Assembly (NCBI GenBank): GCA_031422555.1
Contig: JANPLZ010000102.1
Span: 1 to 26,630 of the forward strand
Source: JANNAT01 sp031422555
Lineage (GTDB): Bacteria > Pseudomonadota > Alphaproteobacteria > Rhodobacterales > Rhodobacteraceae
Length of the DNA: 26,630 nt
Direction of reading: 5' to 3'
Shown here: piece after piece, positions 21,220 through 26,630 of the stretch
How the letters are laid out: each line of letters opens with the position of its first letter
Position numbering within the stretch: the first letter of the stretch is position 1
The notes under the pieces: generated by a model
Told to the model about the DNA's origin: nothing
The model's database searches: none
The model's input: only the letters and a program-made list of their open reading frames with translations
Made by a program: the position numbers and the translations under genes

Positions 21220-21987
21220 ATGGCGGGTAAATGGGGTGACACGTTGCGAAGCGCGCAAGGTGGGTTTCAATCGGTGGCGCAAGCGTTGATTTTCCTGCTG
21301 GCGGCGGGGCTGCTGATGGCCAGCCTTGCCGCGGCGTTTGGGCAGATGCCCTGGCCGCAACTGGCGCTGTTCTTTGGCGGGCAGGCGGTGCCACAGGCGG
21401 GGATGTGGCTGCAACTGGGGCTGACGGCACTTCTGGGGCTGATGGGGCTGTATCTGCCTGCCAACAGCCGGATGGCGCGGCTGGAATGCAGCCACCGCAG
21501 CTTTGCGATGGGGATGCAAGACGTGGCCCACGCCTACCGTCAGGCCCATGCCGCCGACCGCGCCGGGGTTTTTGCCTTGTCGGGCGAATTTGATGCCATG
21601 CGCGCCCGGATGGAGCATTTGCGCGATCACCCCGACTTTCAGCATCTGGAACCGGAACTTTTGCAAATGGCCGCCCAGATGAGCGTGGAAACCCGCGATC
21701 TGGCGCGGGCCTATTCCGATGAAAAGGTAAACCGCGCAAAATCCTTTCTCAAACAGCGGCAAGAAGACGTGTAGTCGCTGACCGACCGTCTGGCCATCGC
21801 GCGCCGCACCTGTGACGAGTTGCGCCGCTGGTTGACCGATATCGAGGCCGAAGAACGCACGGCGCAAACCCAGTTGAAACGGCTGGAGGCCGATCTGAAA
21901 GACATCCTGCCAACACTGGGCTATGCGTTCGATCAGGAAGATCACCGCGATGCCAATGTCGTGGCCCTGCCCAAACCGGGAAAATAG
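21220..21987 (+). pseudogene. Membrane-anchored coiled-coil protein gene interrupted by an in-frame amber codon
   Basis: The ATG at 21220 (GGGAAG upstream) opens a frame of 184 codons that ends at TAG at 21772-21774. Translation in the same frame continues coherently for 70 more codons to a second TAG at 21985. The downstream part (LAIARRTCDELRRWLTDIEAEE; TQLKRLEADLKDILPTLGYAF; NVVALPKPGK) reads as the natural C-terminal coiled coil of the same protein. The N-terminal part has two membrane segments (ALIFLLAAGLLMASLAAAF and LQLGLTALLGLMGLYLPA) and a helical region with EKVNRAKSFLKQRQEDV. Relatives in Rhodobacteraceae are sometimes labelled DNA repair protein; nothing here supports that. A truncating mutation, a sequencing error or stop readthrough are all possible. 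Confidence 0.82.
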
Positions 21988-22050
21988 TCCGGCCACCCCA
22001 GGGGTGACGGCAGGGTTGACGGCAGGCTTGCAACGCGTCAGCAAAGGGGA

Positions 22051-22482
22051 ATGAAATACGCCAATCTGGCCCTGCTGATCCTGTTTCCCATTGCGTGGTT
22101 TGCCCCGTTGTTGCGCGCCGCCCTTTTGCCGGTTTTTGGCATGGACGAGATTTCGGTGATCACAGGATTGCAATCGCTGTGGGGCAGCGATGCAGGCTTG
22201 GCGCTGTTGGTCACTTTCCTTGCGGTGTTTGCGCCGTTTGCCAAAACCATTGGCCTTGCCTTGATCCATTTCGATCTGCTTGCACCCCGCGCCCTGCCCG
22301 CGTTGAACATCTTGGGCAAACTGGCGATGGCGGATGTGTTTTTGATCGCCCTTTATGTCGTGATTGTCAAAGGTGCTGGCTATGTCACCATCGAGGTGGC
22401 GTGGGGCATGTATCTGTTTACCGGCTGTATCCTTGCATCCCTTGCGCTGTCGTATTTCACCGAAAATCCCCGGGCAGAATGA
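22051..22482 (+). CDS. pqiA: Paraquat-inducible protein A-like membrane protein
   Basis: Protein of 143 residues starting at the ATG at 22051, with AAGGGGA immediately before. It has four hydrophobic segments: NLALLILFPIAWFAPLL, LALLVTFLAVFAPFAKTIGLALI, MADVFLIALYVVIV and MYLFTGCILASLALSYF. This is about one PqiA-type unit, much shorter than the two-unit E. coli PqiA. The KLAMADVFLIALYV segment is close to the family pattern (GKWSMLDVFVVALLV). PqiA works with MCE proteins in lipid traffic between membranes, and the mlaEF pair lies 1.1 kb upstream, so a shared role in the envelope is plausible. The symbol is by family resemblance. Confidence 0.78.
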   Translation: MKYANLALLILFPIAWFAPLLRAALLPVFGMDEISVITGLQSLWGSDAGLALLVTFLAVFAPFAKTIGLALIHFDLLAPRALPALNILGKLAMADVFLIALYVVIVKGAGYVTIEVAWGMYLFTGCILASLALSYFTENPRAE

Positions 22483-22527
22483 TCTGGGCCTCTTGATGCG
22501 CGCGCCAATTCAGGCCACGACAGCGCC

Positions 22528-23886
22528 ATGAGCAAATCCAGCCCGAATTTTGTCTGCAATGTCTGTGGTGCGGCCCATCGCAAATGGATCGGCAAATGCG
22601 ACGGCTGTGGGGCGTGGAATACCATCGTTGAGGAAATTCCGCTGTCCATCGGGCCAAAATCAATTGGCGGCAAGGGCAAATCCATCCCGCTGACCGATCT
22701 TGCGACCCAAGCCGCCGCACCGCCGCGCGCCAGTTCCGGCATTGACGAGTTGGATCGCGTGCTGGGCGGCGGGCTTGTGCCCGCCTCGGCCATTCTGGTG
22801 GGCGGCGATCCGGGCATCGGCAAATCGACGCTGCTGTTGCAGGCTGCGGCGTCCTTTGCGCGGCACGGGGTGAAATGCATGTATATCTCGGGCGAAGAGG
22901 CCACCGCCCAAGTGCAGATGCGCGCGCAACGCCTGGGGTTGACCGACGCCCCGGTCAGTTTGGGGGCGGAAACCAATCTGCGCGATATCCTGACCACTTT
23001 GGACAATGAACGCCCGGGCCTTGCCATCATCGATTCTGTGCAGACCATGTGGCTGGACACCGTCGATTCCGCCCCCGGCTCGGTTTCCCAAGTGCGCGCT
23101 GCGGCGCATGAGTTGGTCACCTTCGCCAAACGCCGCGGCGTTGCGGTGATATTGGTGGGCCATGTCACCAAAGACGGCCAGATCGCCGGGCCGCGCGTGG
23201 TGGAACATATGGTCGATACGGTTTTGTATTTCGAGGGCGAGCGCGGCCATCAGTTTCGCATCCTGCGGGCGGTGAAAAACCGCTTTGGCCCGGCGGATGA
23301 AATCGGAGTGTTTGAAATGACCGGCGGCGGCTTGCAACAGGTCACCAACCCGTCGGCGCTGTTTTTGTCGGAACGCGGCCATGCCACCCCCGGATCGGCG
23401 GTGTTTGCCGGCATCGAAGGCACAAGGCCTGTGCTGACAGAAATTCAGGCGCTGGTGGCCCCGTCGCCCTTGGGCACGCCGCGCCGCACGGTGGTGGGGT
23501 TGGATTCCGGGCGCCTGTCGACCATTCTGGCGGTGCTTGAGGCGCGCTGTGGTATTCCCTTTGCCGGGCTTGATGTGTTCCTGAACGTGGCAGGCGGCAT
23601 GCGGGTGACCGAACCCGCCGCCGATCTGGCAGTGGCGGCGGCGATCATTTCGGCGCGCGAAGACGTGGCAATTCCACCGCAAACCGTGTTATTCGGGGAA
23701 ATCAGCCTGTCGGGCGCGCTGCGACCCGTGGGTCAGACCGAAAACAGGTTGAAAGAGGCGGCAAAACTTGGTTTCTCACAGGCAATCGCGCCGAAGGGGT
23801 CCAAGTTGGGGTCGGTGGACGGCATGGCAGTGCGCGAAATGCCCGATCTGACGGCGTTTGTGGGTGAGATGTTCGGGGCGGGTTAA
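22528..23886 (+). CDS. radA: DNA repair protein RadA (Sms)
   Basis: RecA-like ATPase that promotes branch migration and processing of recombination intermediates. The 452-residue protein has an N-terminal zinc finger CNVCGAAHRKWIGKCDGCGAWN (C10, C13, C24, C27) and Walker A GGDPGIGKST (92-101). LAIIDSVQTMW at about 165-175 serves as Walker B, and the RadA-specific KNRFG is at 250-254. The C-terminal Lon-like domain (GLDVFLNVAGGMRVTEPAADLAVAAAIIS; LFGEISLSGALRPV) lacks protease activity in this family. The ATG at 22528 gives the standard N-terminus; the ribosome site is weak. cvpA follows after 49 bases. Confidence 0.97.
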   Translation: MSKSSPNFVCNVCGAAHRKWIGKCDGCGAWNTIVEEIPLSIGPKSIGGKGKSIPLTDLATQAAAPPRASSGIDELDRVLGGGLVPASAILVGGDPGIGKSTLLLQAAASFARHGVKCMYISGEEATAQVQMRAQRLGLTDAPVSLGAETNLRDILTTLDNERPGLAIIDSVQTMWLDTVDSAPGSVSQVRAAAHELVTFAKRRGVAVILVGHVTKDGQIAGPRVVEHMVDTVLYFEGERGHQFRILRAVKNRFGPADEIGVFEMTGGGLQQVTNPSALFLSERGHATPGSAVFAGIEGTRPVLTEIQALVAPSPLGTPRRTVVGLDSGRLSTILAVLEARCGIPFAGLDVFLNVAGGMRVTEPAADLAVAAAIISAREDVAIPPQTVLFGEISLSGALRPVGQTENRLKEAAKLGFSQAIAPKGSKLGSVDGMAVREMPDLTAFVGEMFGAG

Positions 23887-23935
23887 CCCCTCCCTTGTAA
23901 TAATACAGGCGGCTAACGCCTTTGGGAGAGAACGA

Positions 23936-24538
23936 ATGGAAGGCTTTACCCTGATCGACGCCGGTGTGGCGGGCATCATCGTGCTGTCGGCGATCCTTGC
24001 CTATTCGCGCGGCTTTACCCGCGAGGCGATGGCCATTGTCGGCTGGGTTGGCGCGGCTTTTCTGGCCTTTCTGTTCGCCAAATCGGCGCAGCCCTTGGTC
24101 AAGGAACTGCCCGTCGTGGGTGATTTTCTCAAAGACAGCTGCGAGCTGTCGATCATCGCGGCTTTTGCGGCGGTGTTTGCGATCGGGTTGATCCTGGCGG
24201 CCCTGTTCACCCCGCTGTTTTCATCCGTCATCCAACGATCAGCCCTTGGCGGCATTGATCAGGGATTGGGTTTCATGTTCGGCGTGTTGCGCGGCATTTT
24301 GTTGGTCGGCGTGGCCTTTCTGGTCTATGACCGCGCCGTCGCCGCCAACACCGTGCCCATGGTCGACAATTCACGCTCGGCCAAGATATTCGCCTCGTTT
24401 CAAGCCAACATTGATGCAGCCGTGCCAACAGATGCGCCAAACTGGATCGTGGCACGCTACAGCGACCTGACCGCCGCCTGCGCTGCGCCTGCGGAAGCTG
24501 CCCCGGCTGACCCCGCCCCGGCAGCCCCGGCCAACTAG
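23936..24538 (+). CDS. cvpA: CvpA family membrane protein
   Basis: Inner-membrane protein of 200 residues from the ATG at 23936, preceded by TTTGGGAGAG, a strong ribosome site. Four hydrophobic segments: AGVAGIIVLSAILAYSRG, AIVGWVGAAFLAFLFA, SIIAAFAAVFAIGLILAALF and FGVLRGILLVGVAFLVYD. SRGFTREAMAIVGW and LGGIDQGLGFMFGVLRG are family hallmarks. CvpA was named for colicin V production, and in many bacteria it supports envelope stress tolerance; it commonly precedes purF, as here (76 bases). The C-terminal ~25 residues are an Ala/Pro-rich tail after a Cys, a lineage-specific extension. A weak 5-bp hairpin (23907-23921) lies between radA and cvpA but lacks a T-run. Confidence 0.93.
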   Translation: MEGFTLIDAGVAGIIVLSAILAYSRGFTREAMAIVGWVGAAFLAFLFAKSAQPLVKELPVVGDFLKDSCELSIIAAFAAVFAIGLILAALFTPLFSSVIQRSALGGIDQGLGFMFGVLRGILLVGVAFLVYDRAVAANTVPMVDNSRSAKIFASFQANIDAAVPTDAPNWIVARYSDLTAACAAPAEAAPADPAPAAPAN

Positions 24539-24614
24539 GCGCAATTCGGGGCGTGACACCCCCGCGCAATCGGCCTAAACGAAAGGCGCAAACGATCCCG
24601 GATTCGGAGACACT

Positions 24615-26078
24615 ATGCAGCCTTTCTATGCCCACCCTTTCGACGATGATAAGCTGAAAGAGGAATGCGGCATCTTTGGTGTGATCGGTGTGGCGGATGC
24701 CGCCAACTTTGTGGCCCTTGGCTTGCATGCGCTGCAACATCGCGGCCAAGAGGCGGGCGGCATTGTCAGCCACGATCCTGAGCACGGCTTCAACTCGGCC
24801 CGCCGTTTTGGCTATGTGCGCGACAATTTTACCAATGCCGACGTGATGCAAACCCTGCCGGGGCCGTTGGCCATCGGCCACGTGCGCTATTCCACCGCCG
24901 GATCGAAAGGCGCAACCGCTATCCGCGATGTGCAGCCGTTCTTTGGCGAATTTTCGATGGGCGGGGCGGCGATTGCGCATAATGGCAATCTGACCAATGC
25001 CACCGCCCTGCGGCGCGAGTTGATCGAACGCGGCTCGATCTTTCAGTCCTCATCCGACAGCGAATGCATCATCCATCTGATGGCGCGCTCGATCCAGTCC
25101 AACATATCAGAGCGCATCAAAGACGCGCTGCGCCGGGTGGAAGGCGCGTTTTCCATCGTGGCGATGACCCGCACCAAGCTGATCGGGGTGCGCGATCCTT
25201 TGGGTGTGCGGCCGCTGGTGCTGGGCCGCATTGGTGACAACGCCTGGGCGCTGTCGTCGGAAACCTGCGGGCTTGATATTATCGGGGCCGAGTTTATCCG
25301 CGAAATTGAACCGGGCGAAATGGTGGTGATTGAAGAGGGTAAAATTCAGTCAACCCGGCCCTTTACCCCGGCGAAATCGCGGTTTTGCCTGTTCGAACAT
25401 GTCTATTTCAGCCGCCCCGATTCTATCCTTGGCGGCCGCTCGGTCTATGAAACCCGCCGTCAAATCGGCGTTGAACTGGCCATTGAGGCCCCGGTTGACG
25501 CTGACCTTGTTTGCCCGGTGCCCGATTCCGGAACTCCCGCCGCGATTGGCTACAGTCAGGAATCCGGCATTCCCTATGCGATGGGCATCATCCGCAACCA
25601 ATACATGGGCCGCACGTTCATTGAGCCGACAGAATCGATCCGCAACATGGGCGTGCGGTTGAAACTGAACGTCAACCGCGCGCTGATCAAAGGCAAACGG
25701 GTTATTCTGGTTGACGATTCGGTGGTGCGCGGCACCACCTCGCGCAAGATCAAGGACATGATCCTTGAGGCGGGGGCAGCCGAAGTGCATTTTCGCATCG
25801 CCAGCCCGCCAACCGCCTGGCCCTGCTTTTACGGCGTTGATACGCCGGAACGCTCAAAACTGCTGGCAGCGTCGATGAACGAAGAAGAAATGCGCCAGTG
25901 GATCGGGGTGGACAGTCTGAAATTCATCTCGCTGGACGGGCTATACCGCGCGGCGGGCGAGGCGGCGGGGCGCGATGATGCACAGCCGCAATATTGCGAT
26001 GCCTGTTTTTCCGGCGACTACCCTGTGGTTCCCGCCGACAAGATCGCCGAAGGCTTTCAGATGAAAGCGGCGGAATGA
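24615..26078 (+). CDS. purF: Amidophosphoribosyltransferase
   Basis: Catalyses the first committed step of purine synthesis, making phosphoribosylamine from PRPP and glutamine. The 487-residue protein has a 17-residue propeptide before the catalytic Cys (CGIFG, C18), exposed by processing in this family. The glutaminase domain shows HRGQEAGGI, GHVRYSTAG and AHNGNLTN. The transferase domain has the PRPP motif VILVDDSVVRGTTSRK (363-378). Cysteines in SRFCLF (258), WPCFYG and the C-terminal YCDACF are consistent with the Fe-S cluster type. GGAG lies about 8 bases before the ATG. The stop overlaps the next start (ATGA). Confidence 0.97.
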   Translation: MQPFYAHPFDDDKLKEECGIFGVIGVADAANFVALGLHALQHRGQEAGGIVSHDPEHGFNSARRFGYVRDNFTNADVMQTLPGPLAIGHVRYSTAGSKGATAIRDVQPFFGEFSMGGAAIAHNGNLTNATALRRELIERGSIFQSSSDSECIIHLMARSIQSNISERIKDALRRVEGAFSIVAMTRTKLIGVRDPLGVRPLVLGRIGDNAWALSSETCGLDIIGAEFIREIEPGEMVVIEEGKIQSTRPFTPAKSRFCLFEHVYFSRPDSILGGRSVYETRRQIGVELAIEAPVDADLVCPVPDSGTPAAIGYSQESGIPYAMGIIRNQYMGRTFIEPTESIRNMGVRLKLNVNRALIKGKRVILVDDSVVRGTTSRKIKDMILEAGAAEVHFRIASPPTAWPCFYGVDTPERSKLLAASMNEEEMRQWIGVDSLKFISLDGLYRAAGEAAGRDDAQPQYCDACFSGDYPVVPADKIAEGFQMKAAE

Positions 26079-26434
26079 GCCCAGAGGTTGACGCCTATAT
26101 TGCGCGTCAGCCCGCCGCGTTTCAGGCCGCCCTAACTTTGCTGCGCCACCAGCTTGCCACCCTGTTGCCCGACCATATCGAATGCCTGTCCTATGCCATG
26201 CCCGGCTTTCGCGCCCCGGGGGCAAAAGGAAAGATGGTGATCGGCTATGCGGCATTTGCGCGTCATATCGGGCTATACCCGCATTCTGGCGGCATCATCG
26301 CCCAGATCGACTGTGCGCCCTATAAAACCTCAAAATCAGGCCTGCTGTTTGCGCCCGAAAATATGCCGCCATTGGCGCTGATTGCCCGGATCGTGCACGC
26401 GCGACAGGCTGAACTGGCGGCGGGCTATACCTAG
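26075..26434 (+). CDS. DUF1801-family protein (YdhG-like)
   Basis: Protein of 119 residues starting at the ATG at 26075, which overlaps the purF stop (ATGA). The sequence SPEVDAYIARQPAAFQAALTLLRHQLATLLPDHIECLSYAMPGFR matches the DUF1801 pattern, where a short helix pair leads to the conserved (S)Y-x-M-P-x-F. It is followed by MVIGYAAFARHIGLYPHSGG and ending helices around ARIVHARQAEL. Structures of this family have a frataxin-like fold and some members are described as iron chaperones, but the biochemical role is unsettled. Coupling with purF suggests co-expression; PurF carrying an Fe-S cluster makes a link conceivable, which is speculation. Confidence 0.85.
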   Translation: MSPEVDAYIARQPAAFQAALTLLRHQLATLLPDHIECLSYAMPGFRAPGAKGKMVIGYAAFARHIGLYPHSGGIIAQIDCAPYKTSKSGLLFAPENMPPLALIARIVHARQAELAAGYT

Positions 26435-26443
26435 GCCTTGCGC

Positions 26444-26476
26444 TTTCATCTGTTCCTAAATATCCCCGCCGGAGGC
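26444..26476. repeat. Intergenic motif TTTCAT-N7-TAAATA plus GC hairpin, copy 2
   Basis: TTTCAT at 26444-26449, seven bases, TAAATA at 26457-26462, then the GC element CGCCGGAGGC (small hairpin GCC-GGA-GGC at 26468-26476). Same order and spacing as the copy after dnaB at 18151. It lies between the DUF1801 gene and the SDR gene. Confidence 0.5.
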
Positions 26477-26516
26477 ACGACTATTTCAGCCCGGCACCGC
26501 TGCAAAAGGACGGACC

Positions 26517-26630
26517 ATGACCCAACGCATCGCCCTGATCACCGGTGCATCCCGCGGCCTTGGTGCTGCCATGGCCGAGCAACTGGCCCTGCGCGGCTGG
26601 CATGTGGTGGCAGTGGCGCGCACCGTGGGG
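26517..26630 (+). CDS. Short-chain dehydrogenase/reductase (3' end outside window)
   Basis: Only the first 38 codons are present. The ATG at 26517 is preceded by AAAAGGACGGACC, a good ribosome site. The N-terminus IALITGASRGLGAAMAEQLALRGWHVVAVART shows the Rossmann NAD(P)-binding TGxxxGxG motif of classical SDRs (TGASRGLG) and an Arg after the second strand that often indicates NADPH preference. Substrate unknown. From memory an SDR often follows purF in Rhodobacteraceae. Confidence 0.92.
   Translation, partial: MTQRIALITGASRGLGAAMAEQLALRGWHVVAVARTVG

Noticed and set aside
21127..22269. Minus-strand open frame of 380 codons across the amber-interrupted gene and pqiA
   Set aside because: Gln/His/Arg-rich antisense translation with no family features; the plus-strand frames have coherent membrane segments and ribosome sites.
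23907..23921. Hairpin AGGCG-GCTAA-CGCCT between radA and cvpA as a terminator
   Set aside because: Only a 5-bp stem and three T residues, and it abuts the cvpA ribosome site, so termination is not convincing.

Overview
The window looks like a GC-rich chromosomal segment from an alphaproteobacterium of the family Rhodobacteraceae (Rhodobacter/Roseobacter group). The basis is recognition of protein families and gene order (dnaB-alr-mlaE-mlaF, then radA-cvpA-purF; class II pyrC next to pyrE; a lone infC). No database search was possible, so the genus is not assigned. I see no rRNA, tRNA, CRISPR array, prophage or insertion sequence.

Left part (1-5.5 kb): the 3' part of a ferredoxin-NADP+ reductase gene overlaps a small exported protein gene, which converges on a small Ala-rich envelope protein gene at a bidirectional terminator. 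infC follows as a monocistronic unit that appears to start at ATA and ends in a strong terminator. Leftward of that lies an exported protein of unknown function, a MoeA/CinA-type molybdopterin-binding protein and an XdhC/CoxI-type protein, all on the minus strand.

Middle part (5.5-14.4 kb): an OmpA-type envelope protein with a very long Ala-rich segment has its own promoter region and terminator. It interrupts a minus-strand module made of a MoxR-type AAA+ ATPase (CoxD-like), a metallo-beta-lactamase fold hydrolase and a VWA protein (CoxE-like), joined by 4-base ATGA/GTGA overlaps. With the XdhC and MoeA-like genes this resembles the accessory or maturation set of molybdenum hydroxylases such as aerobic CO dehydrogenase, but no catalytic subunit gene lies in the window. 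Rightward come a family 2 glycosyltransferase and an alpha/beta-hydrolase-like protein that lacks the usual serine. A convergent pair follows: an LprI/DUF1311 protein and a small conserved protein.

Right part (14.5-26.6 kb): a housekeeping run on the plus strand. It covers pyrimidine synthesis (pyrC, pyrE), replication (dnaB), cell wall precursor supply (alr), a lipid-transport ABC pair (mlaE-mlaF) and a membrane coiled-coil gene broken by an in-frame amber codon. It continues with pqiA-like, radA, cvpA, purF, a DUF1801 protein and the start of a short-chain dehydrogenase.

The points most worth a second look are the orphan Mo-hydroxylase maturation module with an embedded MBL hydrolase, the amber codon at 21772, the ATA start of infC, the OmpA protein with an Ala-rich stalk, and a shared intergenic motif (TTTCAT-N7-TAAATA plus a GC hairpin) at 18151 and 26444.
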